NCBI RefSeq assembly: GCF_030815865.1
Contig: NZ_JAUSXI010000001.1
Coordinates: 620,001 to 684,000 of the forward strand
Direction: 5' to 3'
Source of the DNA: Arthrobacter globiformis
GTDB lineage: Bacteria > Actinomycetota > Actinomycetes > Actinomycetales > Micrococcaceae
Length of the DNA stretch: 64,000 nucleotides
Part shown: positions 17,771 through 25,488 of the stretch, piece after piece
Numbering within the stretch: position 1 is the stretch's first letter
Layout of the letters: every line of letters starts with the position of its first letter
Notes under the pieces: model-generated
What the model saw: the letters and a program-made list of their open reading frames with translations, nothing else
Databases searched by the model: none
Told to the model about the DNA's origin: nothing
Program-made: the position numbers and the translations under genes

Positions 17771-18700
17771 ATGACAGCCGACGAGTCAGCCCCAACCCGT
17801 CCCCTGGTCTACGCCCACCGGGGTGCGAGCGCGGATTTCGCTGAGCACACCCGTGCCGCCTATCTTCGCGCGCTCGCGGACGGCGCGGATGGCGTGGAGT
17901 GCGATGTGCACCTCACCCGCGATCAGCACGTCGTCCTGCTGCATGATTCCAACCTGGACCGGACCTCGGACGGCACCGGTCCCGTGGCCGAACGGACCGT
18001 CGACCAGTTGCGGCTGCTGGACTTTTCATCCTGGAAGGGTGCCCGGATCCCGGAGGCCTACGGGCCCAGGTCCGAACAGTTCCTGACGATGCCGGACCTG
18101 CTGGACCTGCTCCGGGCTGCCGGGCGGGACGTCGGGCTGGCCATCGAGCTGAAGCATCCCAGCCCCTACCAGCTGAAGCTGGAGGACAGGGTGCTGCAGG
18201 TGCTGCGGACGGAAGGATGGGACGCCAAGACATCCAGGCTGGGCAACATCCGGGTGACCTTCATGAGCTTCAGCCCCGACTCGGTCAGGCACCTGCGCAA
18301 GGCCGTCCCCGCGGAGTTCGTCTGCCAGCTTGTGGACGACGTGAACGTCATCGGAATCCGCGAGGAACTGGGTTTGGGGCCTTTCACGGGCAGCGCGGTC
18401 GCCAACGTGATGAAGGCTGCACAGCTGGAGGGGGAACGGATTCTCGACGGCGGCGAAGCAGGCATGGCCGGGCCGGGCATCGACTACGTGCGCCGGCATC
18501 CAGACACCGTGCGGCGCTGGCGGAATTCCGGCCGCCGCTTCCGGGTCTGGACTGTGGACTCTGAAAATGACGTGGCGCTGTGCCGGGGGCTGGGCATCCA
18601 GGAGATCACCACCAACCGGCCGGCGCAGGTGCTGGCCCAGCTCCAGCAACCAGCCTTGGCAGCAAGCTCCGGCGCCACTCAATCACAGCCGCCGCTGTGA
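17771..18700 (+). CDS. glpQ: Glycerophosphodiester phosphodiesterase
   Basis: GDPD cleaves glycerophosphodiesters to glycerol 3-phosphate and an alcohol. The 309-residue sequence shows the catalytic core: VYAHRGASADFAEHT, DGADGVECDVHLTRDQHVVLLHDSNLDRTSDG (split at residues 38-69) and the metal ligands E and D, then AIELKHP, and the C-terminal VWTVDSENDV. There is no signal peptide, so it is cytoplasmic (UgpQ-like) rather than periplasmic. The ATG at 17771 is preferred over the GTG six bases upstream. Its stop codon lies inside a perfect hairpin that continues to the azlC start. Confidence 0.92.
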   Translation: MTADESAPTRPLVYAHRGASADFAEHTRAAYLRALADGADGVECDVHLTRDQHVVLLHDSNLDRTSDGTGPVAERTVDQLRLLDFSSWKGARIPEAYGPRSEQFLTMPDLLDLLRAAGRDVGLAIELKHPSPYQLKLEDRVLQVLRTEGWDAKTSRLGNIRVTFMSFSPDSVRHLRKAVPAEFVCQLVDDVNVIGIREELGLGPFTGSAVANVMKAAQLEGERILDGGEAGMAGPGIDYVRRHPDTVRRWRNSGRRFRVWTVDSENDVALCRGLGIQEITTNRPAQVLAQLQQPALAASSGATQSQPPL

Positions 18701-18708
18701 TTGAGTGG
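18675..18708 (+). promoter_or_regulatory. Perfect 15-bp hairpin spanning the glpQ stop and azlC leader
   Basis: CCACTCAATCACAGC (18675-18689) pairs with GCTGTGATTGAGTGG (18694-18708) around a CGCC loop. The glpQ stop is inside the 3' arm and the azlC ATG lies only 4 bases past it, so the stem covers the azlC ribosome-binding region. There is no U tract, so it may be a translational control structure rather than a terminator. Confidence 0.6.
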
Positions 18709-18712
18709 TGGC

Positions 18713-19489
18713 ATGCCCATCACCTGGCCCCCGAAACTCCTGCGTTCCCCTGCGGTCCGTGTTGGCCTGTCCATCAGCATCGCCACCGGCCTGTACGGGG
18801 TGTCCTTCGGTGCGCTCTCCGTGACCTCGGGCTTGGACTTCTGGCAGACCATGGCACTGAGCTTCCTGCTTTTTAGCGGCGGCTCCCAGTTTGCGTTCAT
18901 CGGGGTGGTCGCCGGCGGCGGCTCGGGTCTCGCGGCCATGGGGGCCGCCACCCTGCTGGGGATGCGAAACGGAATCTATGGCATGCAGCTCAATGTGCTG
19001 CTCCGGCCGCGGGGGTGGCGCCGGTACGCCGCCGCCCAGCTGACCATCGACGAGTCCACGGCCACAAGCACGGGGCAGGCGGATTCTGACGAGCAGCGAA
19101 GGGGCTTCTGGGCCGCGGGCATCGGGATCTTCATACTGTGGAACGTCTTCACTGCGGCGGGTGCCCTGGCCGGAAGCGCGCTGGGAGATCCGAAGCAGTG
19201 GGGGCTCGACGGTGCAGCCGTCGCGGCGTTCCTCGGCCTGCTGTGGCCGCGGCTGAAGGGCGGGGAACCGGTGGCGATCGCCGTCGTCTGTGCCCTGGCA
19301 ACGGTTCTTGCCGTACCGTTTGTCCCGGCAGGCGTCCCCATCCTGATTGCCGCAGTGGTGGCCGCCGTTATCGGCTGGCTCAGCCACGGCCGCCGGGACG
19401 AAGGGCTCGAACCGGATATCGACCCCTACACAGAGCGGCATCCCAGCCACCACACGGGCAGCGGGACCAACGCCGGAGGTGCCAAATGA
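18713..19489 (+). CDS. azlC: AzlC family branched-chain amino acid exporter, large subunit
   Basis: AzlC with AzlD forms a branched-chain amino acid (and azaleucine) efflux system. The 258-residue protein shows the family pattern: VRVGLSISIATGLYGVSFGA, then SFLLFSGGSQFAFIGVVAGGG, TLLGMRNGIYGMQ, and the region AAAQLTIDESTA. Multiple membrane helices are visible to about residue 225. A hydrophilic tail then contains DEGLEPDIDPYTERHPSHH. The ATG is at 18713, just after a hairpin that could mask its ribosome site. Its stop overlaps azlD by 4 bases. Confidence 0.9.
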   Translation: MPITWPPKLLRSPAVRVGLSISIATGLYGVSFGALSVTSGLDFWQTMALSFLLFSGGSQFAFIGVVAGGGSGLAAMGAATLLGMRNGIYGMQLNVLLRPRGWRRYAAAQLTIDESTATSTGQADSDEQRRGFWAAGIGIFILWNVFTAAGALAGSALGDPKQWGLDGAAVAAFLGLLWPRLKGGEPVAIAVVCALATVLAVPFVPAGVPILIAAVVAAVIGWLSHGRRDEGLEPDIDPYTERHPSHHTGSGTNAGGAK

Positions 19490-19797
19490 GTCTGTGGGTG
19501 TGGTTGCTGCTGGCCTGCCTCTTCGCCTACGCATGGAAGCTGGTGGGCTACCTTCTGCCGGCCAGCCTGCTGCAGAACCCCAGAATGTCCCGGATCGCAG
19601 GAACCATGACCATCGGGTTGCTGGCGTCCCTGACGATCGTCAACACCTTGGCTACTGGGCAGGCACTGGTGCTCGATGCCCGGCTGGGCGCCTTGGCCGC
19701 CGCCGCTGCGGCCCTGTTCCTCCGGGCGCCCTTCCTGGTTGTTGTGCTGGCGGGGGCCGGAGCCGCTGCCTTGCTCCGGCTGGCCGGCTGGAACTGA
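19486..19797 (+). CDS. azlD: AzlD family transporter, small subunit
   Basis: The 103-residue partner of AzlC has four hydrophobic segments: WVWLLLACLFAYAWKLVGYLL, then TMTIGLLASLTIVNTLAT, GALAAAAAALFLRAPFLVVVLAGAGAAALLRL (residues 68-99). AYAWKLVGYLLP and the ARLGALAAA/RAPFLVVV motifs are typical of AzlD. The ATG overlaps the azlC stop (ATGA), so the two are translationally coupled as expected for a two-subunit exporter. Confidence 0.9.
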   Translation: MSLWVWLLLACLFAYAWKLVGYLLPASLLQNPRMSRIAGTMTIGLLASLTIVNTLATGQALVLDARLGALAAAAAALFLRAPFLVVVLAGAGAAALLRLAGWN

Positions 19798-19839
19798 AAC
19801 AGCGAGTTAAACTCCCTGCAGGCAGCCGGAACAGTTCTG

Positions 19840-19855
19840 AGTGATGTCCATCACA
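19840..19855. promoter_or_regulatory. CRP-like site upstream of the SIS gene
   Basis: AGTGATGTCCATCACA matches the CRP/FNR-family consensus TGTGA-N6-TCACA with one change. It lies 37 bases before the SIS-domain start. A possible -10 (TATGCT, 19862-19867) follows, so the site would be at an activating or -35-overlapping position. Confidence 0.5.
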
Positions 19856-19891
19856 GCCGTTGTATGCTCTAAATGTAGAGGAGTTGTAAAT

Positions 19892-20557
19892 ATGAAGGCC
19901 GTCAGCAGACTGTCCCGCACCCGTGCCACGGACGCGCCGTTCGAAATAAAAGCCCCGGTGGACATCGTCCTCGAGCACCTGCGGCAGGTGGGACCTGCGG
20001 TGGCCTGCCTGCGGAACGAATCGTCGCGGCTGGCCGGCTGGGGCGAGGAACTTGCCCGCCGCCTGGTTTCGGGGAACCGCCTGGTCACGGCAGGAAGTGC
20101 CGGTTCGGCGGCCGAGGTGCAGCAATTCACCGCGGAACTGCTGGGGCGCCACGCCGGTGACCGCCAGCCGTTTTCCGTCATTGCCCTGCGGCCAGGTGCG
20201 GCAGCAAGCGCCGCATCCGTCAGTGCCGTCGAGATTGCACAGGGGCATGCGGAAGAGGTTGCCAGTCAGGTGCGGGCCCACATCCGTTCCGACGACGTTC
20301 TCCTTGCGGTCTCAGCCAGTGGGCACCGGCATGCACTGCTGGAGGCGGTGGCGGCGGCGAGGGCCGCCGGAGCCACCGTCTGGGCTGTCACGGGCGCGGC
20401 CCCCAACCCCCTGGCCCAGGCCGCCGATGAAGCAATTTGCATCAACGCTCCCAAGCCCCAAGTCCGGGAAGCGCAACTGATCGCGCTGCAAGCGATGAGT
20501 GAATGCCTGGCTGCGGCCCTGCACGCGTTGTCCGCCCGGCCTGAGCCGGGCCGGTGA
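19892..20557 (+). CDS. SIS-domain protein, degenerate GmhA-like paralogue
   Basis: This 221-residue protein aligns along its length with the phosphoheptose isomerase at 39328 (shared GWGEELARRLVSG/DWGVELAQRLLSG, GSAAEVQQFTAELLGR, ALTGPAPNPLA/AVTGAAPNPLA). Key GmhA residues are altered. The substrate loop GNGGSAAEAQH reads GSAGSAAEVQQ, the ANDYGYEELFARQV segment is lost, and the C-terminal EGHLIALH is EAQLIALQ, so the catalytic histidine equivalent (E. coli H180) is Gln. The E65 equivalent remains. It is therefore unlikely to be an active isomerase and may be a sugar-phosphate sensor or binder. The start at 19892 follows GAGGAG; a CRP-like site precedes it. It is far from the heptose cluster. 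Confidence 0.8.
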   Translation: MKAVSRLSRTRATDAPFEIKAPVDIVLEHLRQVGPAVACLRNESSRLAGWGEELARRLVSGNRLVTAGSAGSAAEVQQFTAELLGRHAGDRQPFSVIALRPGAAASAASVSAVEIAQGHAEEVASQVRAHIRSDDVLLAVSASGHRHALLEAVAAARAAGATVWAVTGAAPNPLAQAADEAICINAPKPQVREAQLIALQAMSECLAAALHALSARPEPGR

Positions 20558-20603
20558 CTCCGAAGCCCAAGTGAGCCGAAGCGCCGCACCCGAAGCGCCG
20601 GTA

Positions 20604-20628
20604 TAGGCCCCTTACCGGGTTGGGCCTA
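20604..20628. terminator. Possible weak terminator hairpin between convergent genes
   Basis: TAGGCCC (20604-20610) pairs with GGGCCTA (20622-20628) across an 11-base loop, between the SIS gene and the leftward small gene at 20.6 kb. The stem is short and no T run follows, so the call is tentative. Confidence 0.3.
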
Positions 20629-20643
20629 GGTAACGGTTTGGGA

Positions 20644-20868
20644 CTAGGCAACTCCGCGGGCGTCCGGGGAAGCAGGCGCGGACCGCCTGGCGAGCTCCTC
20701 GGTGGCGAGGTCGTACCAGTCTTGTGCGCCGTACACGGGGGCCGGGGTATCCAAGTTGCGGTAGAGCGCGTCAACGAGGATGCCGAGTTCGTCCGTGGTG
20801 GCAGCCATCAGAGTTATTTCAGGATCCGTTGAGTGGTTCATGAAGTGTGCGAGCTGTGAGCGGTTCAT
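20644..20868 (-). CDS. Small conserved hypothetical protein
   Basis: The 74-residue product begins MNRSQLAHFMNHSTDPEITL and contains ATTDELGILVDALYRNLDTP and AQDWYDLATEELARR, a soluble helical pattern without recognisable motif. The ORF is open upstream to 21039 but the upstream part has no ribosome site. The ATG at 20868 itself lacks a Shine-Dalgarno sequence, but it overlaps (ATGA) the stop of a 15-codon upstream reading frame that has one, so it may be translated by coupling. Function unknown. Confidence 0.55.
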   Translation of the reverse strand: MNRSQLAHFMNHSTDPEITLMAATTDELGILVDALYRNLDTPAPVYGAQDWYDLATEELARRSAPASPDARGVA

Positions 20869-20912
20869 GATGACACGGCCGGCCTGAGTTGACCACATGC
20901 AAGGAATGACAT
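20865..20912 (-). CDS. Putative 15-residue leader peptide ORF
   Basis: ATG at 20912 is preceded by CGGAGAACACC, a good ribosome site. The frame reads MSFLACGQLRPAVSS and its TGA overlaps the ATG of the 74-residue gene as ATGA. The arrangement suggests translational coupling. The peptide itself has no obvious attenuation codons, and at this length a chance ORF is possible. Confidence 0.3.
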   Translation of the reverse strand: MSFLACGQLRPAVSS

Positions 20913-21081
20913 GGTGTTCTCCGTATATGAAAATGCCCGAGGCTGACTTCCTAACCCACCGGTGTGCATAGCTTACTGTGCTGACCCGGTGTACGGAATA
21001 TGACGCGTCTTCTTCCGGCGCCGATCCTCCTTCCGGCACAGCCCGGCTGCTCGAACTCGCCTGCTGCCCGAACTTTGCCGC

Positions 21082-21702
21082 CTACTCGAACTGTGCCGCC
21101 GGGAGCGGCACCTGCGGAGGCAGCGACCTGGTGGGACGTTCCGCGCGGATGGCGTCCTCGACAAGGGCGGCCGGCCGGCGCCAGGCGTCAGATCCGGGTT
21201 CCATGGTGTCGACCACCCCGATCAGCATTGCCAGCAGCCGCACCATGTCTGTCAGTGAGATGTCCACCCGCAGCGTGCCCTGGTCCTGGCCGCGGTCCAG
21301 GAGCACGCCAACGGACTCAATCAGGCTTCCGGTGATGCCGGTGAGCAAATCCCGCCGCCCGGCCACGGCCCCCAGCAGGTTGGCGTTGTCACTGGCCGCG
21401 GTCATCACGGCGTCGATGACCCGGAACAGGCCCTCGGCCGCATCGGTGCCAGCCAGGGCGACATCGATAACCGGGTCCACGTTGAGCCTCAGCTGGCGGT
21501 TGAGGGCCGCCAAAACCAACTGCTCCTTGTCCGAGAAATTCCGGAACAGCGTCGCCGGACCCACTCCCGCGGTGGCGGCAATGGTCTGCAGCGGAACGTC
21601 CGGCCCGTACTGCCGGAAACACTCGCGGGCGGCGTTAATGATCTTGTCCACATTGCGTGCAGCGTCAGCACGAAGGGGCTTGCGCTCTACGGCGAGGTTC
21701 AT
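21082..21702 (-). CDS. TetR family transcriptional regulator
   Basis: The N terminus has a clear TetR helix-turn-helix: residues 12-60 include NVDKIINAARECFRQYGPDVP, then LQTIAATAGVGPATLFRNFSDKEQLVLAAL. The C-terminal ligand domain (about 70-195) contains GLFRVIDAVMTAASDNANLL and SLTDMVRLLAMLIGVVDT, similar to actinobacterial SbtR/TetR_C domains. It is divergent from the thiamine-binding protein gene with about 110 bases between them, which include a small palindrome GTCAG-C-CTGAC at 21726-21736 that may be its operator. Ligand and targets are unknown. Confidence 0.88.
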   Translation of the reverse strand: MNLAVERKPLRADAARNVDKIINAARECFRQYGPDVPLQTIAATAGVGPATLFRNFSDKEQLVLAALNRQLRLNVDPVIDVALAGTDAAEGLFRVIDAVMTAASDNANLLGAVAGRRDLLTGITGSLIESVGVLLDRGQDQGTLRVDISLTDMVRLLAMLIGVVDTMEPGSDAWRRPAALVEDAIRAERPTRSLPPQVPLPAAQFE

Positions 21703-21814
21703 AAAATCAAGGTTAGCAACGCAGTGTCAGCCTGACTCCGTTACCCGTTGGTAGCGCCGAATATGACACAGGACACGGTCCGGGCGGCGGATTCCGCCAT
21801 GTCAGACTGGACGC

Positions 21815-22150
21815 ATGTTGCTTGCATTTTCAGTCGCTCCTTCCGGAATTCCCGCAGATCCCGCCTACGCCGCGGCGGGTGCCGGGGATGCCTCCGTGCA
21901 CGACGCCGTAGCTGCCGCCGTCAAGATTGTCAGGGAATCCGGGCTGCCCAACAAGACGGACTCCATGTTCACCACTATCGAGGGTGAATGGGATGAGGTG
22001 TTCGACGTGGTCAGGCGCGCCACCGAGGCCGTGGGGAAATTCGGCAGCAGGGTGTCCCTGGTGATCAAGGCCGACATCCGGCCGGGCTATTCCGGTGAGC
22101 TCACCGCGAAGGTCGAGCGCCTGGAGGGTGCCCTGATCCAGGGCGACTGA
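21815..22150 (+). CDS. MTH1187 family thiamine-binding protein (DUF77)
   Basis: The 111-residue protein has the two-strand/helix repeat typical of MTH1187/YkoF-like thiamine-binding proteins: MLLAFSVAPSG, VHDAVAAAVKIVRESGL, DSMFTTIEGEWDEVFDVVRRA, VSLVIKADIRPG, and the C-terminal LTAKVERLEGAL. Family members bind thiamine or a related compound and may buffer it in the cytosol; some accompany thiamine transport genes. Here it stands alone, followed 63 bases later by an O-methyltransferase. The ATG at 21815 has only a weak ribosome site (GGACGC). Confidence 0.85.
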   Translation: MLLAFSVAPSGIPADPAYAAAGAGDASVHDAVAAAVKIVRESGLPNKTDSMFTTIEGEWDEVFDVVRRATEAVGKFGSRVSLVIKADIRPGYSGELTAKVERLEGALIQGD

Positions 22151-22212
22151 CGGCCAGGACGATTGGCCGCGGCAGCCTAGCCCGGCCGGGCGCTTACTGG
22201 AAGACTGTGCCC

Positions 22213-22890
22213 ATGTTTGAGCACAAGCCGCGGCCCGAGTGGGCGGCCGTAGAAGAGTACCTGTCAGACGTCGTCGTCCACCCCGACGATGCCGTCCAGC
22301 GCGCCGTCCGGTCCGCCGAAGAGGCGGGGATGCCGCCGATCGAGGTGACACCGAACGCAGGAAAGCTGTTGAAGCTGCTGGTGACGGCGTCCGGTGCCCG
22401 CAGGGTGCTGGAGATCGGCACGCTGGCTGGCTTCAGCACCATTTGGATGGCCCAGGGCATGCCCGACGACGGCCGGCTGGTGACATGCGAATACCTCCCG
22501 AAACATGCCGAAGTGGCCCGGGCCAACGTGGACGCGGCCGGCGTGGGCCACAAGGTGGAGATCCGGATAGGCGCGGCGCTGGACACGCTCGCGGCCCTCG
22601 AAGCCGAAGGAGCCGAGCCGTTCGACTTCGTCTTCATCGATGCGGACAAGGAAAACAACCCGCAGTACCTGGAGTGGGCAGTGCGGCTGGGCAGGGGCGG
22701 AACGAGCATCGTGATGGACAACGTCGTGTGGGAGGGCGTTGCGCTGGACCCGTCCCTGGACGAAGTCAACGCCCCCGGAATCATCGGCGCGCTGAAGATG
22801 ATGGGGGAGGACAGCCGGCTGGACGCCACTGTCATCCAGACCGTGGGGTCCAAGGGTTGGGACGGCTTCGCGCTGGCCATAATCCGCTAA
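22213..22890 (+). CDS. Class I SAM-dependent O-methyltransferase
   Basis: The 225-residue enzyme belongs to the caffeoyl-CoA/catechol-type O-methyltransferase family. Motif I reads VLEIGTLAGFSTIWMAQ (about 63-79), the second SAM contact is TCEYLPKHAEVARANV, metal-linked aspartates lie in FDFVFIDADKENNPQYLEWA, and MDNVVWEGV follows. These enzymes are small, soluble, Mg-dependent and often act on catechol-like compounds; the substrate here is unknown. GGAAGA lies 8 bases before the ATG at 22213, which is preferred over the GTG two codons upstream. A bidirectional terminator follows. Confidence 0.9.
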   Translation: MFEHKPRPEWAAVEEYLSDVVVHPDDAVQRAVRSAEEAGMPPIEVTPNAGKLLKLLVTASGARRVLEIGTLAGFSTIWMAQGMPDDGRLVTCEYLPKHAEVARANVDAAGVGHKVEIRIGAALDTLAALEAEGAEPFDFVFIDADKENNPQYLEWAVRLGRGGTSIVMDNVVWEGVALDPSLDEVNAPGIIGALKMMGEDSRLDATVIQTVGSKGWDGFALAIIR

Positions 22891-22923
22891 CTGCACCGTG
22901 CGTTAGGCCGCCACACAAAATAG

Positions 22924-22958
22924 GCACCGCCCTCGCACTGGATGTACGAGGGCGGTGC
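22924..22958. terminator. Bidirectional rho-independent terminator
   Basis: GCACCGCCCTCG (22924-22935) and CGAGGGCGGTGC (22947-22958) form a perfect 12-bp stem with an 11-base loop. TATTTTAG follows on the plus strand and CTATTTTG on the minus strand. It ends both the O-methyltransferase and the convergent FG-GAP-like gene. Confidence 0.88.
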
Positions 22959-22983
22959 TATTTTAGTGGCGGTACTTCAGCAG

Positions 22984-25128
22984 TTAGCTGAGTGCGCTCA
23001 TGATGTGCCAGCCACCGCCGACCCTGACCCGGTTCGGGAACGCTCCGGCGCCGTTACCCATGTAGGACCAGAGAACTCCGCTGGTGTCCCGGGCTACGAG
23101 GTCGTCGCGTCCGTCTCCGTTGAGATCTGCGGCGCCGCTGATGGCGTTCATGGTGTTCCAGCCTGCACCGGCGCTGACCCGCGTTGGGAATGCGCCAGCA
23201 GCGTTGCCAAGGTAGGACCACAGAATCCCCCCGGAGTCCCGGGCAACCAGGTCAGCCTTGCCGTCACGGTTGAGGTCGCCAGCAGCGCTAATGGCCATGC
23301 CGTTCCAACCCCCGCCGGCCCTGATACGGGACGGGAAGGTACCCGCATTGTTGCCGGCGTAGCTCCAGAGGACGCCGCCGGAGTCGACTGCCAGCAGGTC
23401 ATTCCGCCCGTCGCCGTTGAGGTCAGCGGCGGCGCTGATGTTCTTCATGGAGTTCCAGCCTGTTCCGACCCGAATCCTCGTCGGGAACGTGCCGGAGCCG
23501 CTTCCGCGGTAGGTCCAGAGGACCCCGCTGGAGTCACGGGCCACCAGGTCAGCACGCCCGTCGCCGGTGAGGTCCCCGGTGGCGCTGATGGAGTTCATGG
23601 AGCTCCAGCCGGCCCCGACCCTGGTGCGGGTCGGGAAGGTACCCGAGCCGTTGCCCAGGTAGGTCCAGAGGACCCCGCTGGAGTCGCGGGCCACCAGGTC
23701 AGCACGCCCGTCGCCGTTGAAGTCCTGCGAGACGCTTGTGACACCGGTGCCCGTACCGATGCGCACGTTACGGCTGGTAATAGCGACGTTGCCCGCTGCA
23801 TCCGTGGCGCGGACGCCAAAGGTGTAGAACCCGTTGACCTGTGCGTCCCAGGTTCTCGGCGAGGCGCAGCTGGGGTCCCAGGCCTGGTTGGTGGGCTGCA
23901 GCCGGCATTCGAACCTGGCCTGGGGGTCACTGCTGCTGAAGCTCAACGACGGCGTGTTGTCCAGGCTGGGTGTTGACGGGAAAGGCGCCGTCACCGCAAC
24001 GGCCGGAGCCGTGGTGTCCACGGTGAAGTTGAGGGTCCCGGAATTCAGTCCACCGGCGACCGCCTGTATTGCGTGGGGCCCCTGGGCCAGTGGGGCCAGC
24101 TTCAGGGAGTAGGTGGAACCGGTGAGGGTGGCAGCCCTCGGGGCGCCATTGTCCACGATCAGCTGAACGGGGCCCGCGGTTCCCGCCGGCAGCGTGCCCG
24201 TGATCGTAGGCGCGGTCACGTTCGTGATGTTGTCGGAGTTGGAGCGGCCGCTGTCACTGGCTGCAGCCAGGTCAGGCGCATTCGGGCCCCCAACAGAGTC
24301 GGTCGCGATGAGGCCCTGGACGGTGAAGTTGCTCTGGGTGACGGTATTGACGCCCGGGCCGCCCGCGTCAGGGCCGGCGACCGTCACGGAGTTGCTGCCC
24401 GAGGGGGCGCCCGTGACAGGTCCTGCGGTGTTGATATCGCCGAGCCTGCCGGCCGGGGCGTTCACCTGGCGGAGGAACGATGCCGTGGTCCCCCGGCCGA
24501 AGTCGCCCAGGAAGGCGGCGCCGACGCCGGCCCAGTCGCAGGCAACCGTGTCAGTGGGTGCGCAAGCGCCGGCGTCGGTCGTCTCGTTGATGCTCCCCAC
24601 GGCGTCAGCCGTGAACGTGTCAGTCCCGTAGGGGTGCGTAACGGTGTACTGCGCATTGGGCCGCAGGCCGTCAAAACGGAACCGCAGGCGGGCAAAGCCC
24701 ATTTGCTCGCCAGGCACGACGGGACCGTTGACGTGTGCCGCTTCCAAGGCGGCCTCATAGCTGCCGATCGTTCCGACCGCCGCGTCCGCGGAAAACCAGA
24801 AAGCCTCCTCCGGGAAGTTGTTCGGGTAGGACGCTGGCTGGTCCGGGTTCGGAGGTTCAGAGAGGCAGCCCTGGCCCGCCTGGTAGCAGAGCTGCAGCCG
24901 GACTGAGCCGTCCGAATACCAGGTGGGGAACCCTGTGGAGTCAACCGGGCCCATCCCAGCGGTTTCAGCGTTGGCTGGAACAGCGGCGAGGGGCGACAGG
25001 GCGGCGGCGAGGAGGGCGCCGGCGACGGCCGGGGCAATGCGGCCGGCGGTGGTGGTGGACTTGCGGTGCGCTGCCCCGGAGCGCTTGGCTCCGTCAGGCA
25101 TCTTTGGCCGTGCAGATTGAGAAAACAT
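22984..25128 (-). CDS. Secreted FG-GAP/VCBS-like repeat protein
   Basis: The 714-residue product has a Sec-type signal: basic N terminus, hydrophobic IAPAVAGALLAAALSPLAAV and a likely cleavage after ANA near residue 54. The N-terminal half (about 55-330) is a Gly/Thr/Asn-rich beta region with DNITNVTAPTITGTLP. An Ig-like module follows (about 330-460, ending AAGNVAITSRNVRIG). The C-terminal third is five near-identical repeats of about 50 residues, each with DxNGDGxxDL, a calcium-binding type loop, then VARDSSGVLWTYLGNGSG and FPTRxRVGxGW. There is no sorting signal or anchor, so it is probably released. AAGGAG precedes the ATG by 5 bases. Such proteins act in surface binding; no enzyme motif is seen. 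Confidence 0.85.
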   Translation of the reverse strand: MFSQSARPKMPDGAKRSGAAHRKSTTTAGRIAPAVAGALLAAALSPLAAVPANAETAGMGPVDSTGFPTWYSDGSVRLQLCYQAGQGCLSEPPNPDQPASYPNNFPEEAFWFSADAAVGTIGSYEAALEAAHVNGPVVPGEQMGFARLRFRFDGLRPNAQYTVTHPYGTDTFTADAVGSINETTDAGACAPTDTVACDWAGVGAAFLGDFGRGTTASFLRQVNAPAGRLGDINTAGPVTGAPSGSNSVTVAGPDAGGPGVNTVTQSNFTVQGLIATDSVGGPNAPDLAAASDSGRSNSDNITNVTAPTITGTLPAGTAGPVQLIVDNGAPRAATLTGSTYSLKLAPLAQGPHAIQAVAGGLNSGTLNFTVDTTAPAVAVTAPFPSTPSLDNTPSLSFSSSDPQARFECRLQPTNQAWDPSCASPRTWDAQVNGFYTFGVRATDAAGNVAITSRNVRIGTGTGVTSVSQDFNGDGRADLVARDSSGVLWTYLGNGSGTFPTRTRVGAGWSSMNSISATGDLTGDGRADLVARDSSGVLWTYRGSGSGTFPTRIRVGTGWNSMKNISAAADLNGDGRNDLLAVDSGGVLWSYAGNNAGTFPSRIRAGGGWNGMAISAAGDLNRDGKADLVARDSGGILWSYLGNAAGAFPTRVSAGAGWNTMNAISGAADLNGDGRDDLVARDTSGVLWSYMGNGAGAFPNRVRVGGGWHIMSALS
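22987..23724 (-). repeat. Five tandem ~150-bp coding repeats
   Basis: Residues 469-714 of the secreted protein are five units of 50, 50, 49, 50 and 47 residues, each starting D-x-N-x-D-G. The first two copies are nearly identical at DNA level (RADLVARDSSGVLWTY), which suggests recent duplication. The unit resembles half of a beta-propeller blade pair. Confidence 0.9.
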
Positions 25129-25488
25129 TGAGACTCCTTGTGGACACTCGATTCGTGGCCCCCAGTACCTTCAAGGCCAAGTCGGGGATGCGTTCCCGGC
25201 TGCACCAACAGTGGATGCTGCACCTTGGATAAAAGTCGGATAAAGCCGGTGGGATGCGGGGGTCCGCGCCAGCCAAAGCTCGCGTTACAGCCCCGCCTGC
25301 GGCCGGGATGGTGCGGACTTCCGGTGGAGCAGCGGAGTTAGACCATCGATTTGAGGGGGCCCAATTGGGGGTGCTCCCTTCGAACCCCCACCCTTCCCAG
25401 CCCGGTCCGGCTTTTCCCAACCACGCCGGGACATCCTTGAAGCATCCCAACCGGTCTCGAACCATCCCTATCGGAAGGAGGCCCGGTA
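25129..25488. other. Intergenic region between divergent secreted-protein genes
   Basis: No gene is visible in these 360 bases. They must hold the promoters of the FG-GAP-like gene (leftward) and the multicopper oxidase (rightward). A small stem (TGGGGGT at 25366-25372 with ACCCCCA at 25384-25390) is the only clear structure. The oxidase ribosome site GGAAGGAGG is at the right edge. Confidence 0.5.

Noticed and set aside
21726..21736. GTCAG-C-CTGAC palindrome as TetR operator
   Set aside because: The half-sites are only 5 bases and no second copy exists; mentioned with the TetR gene only.
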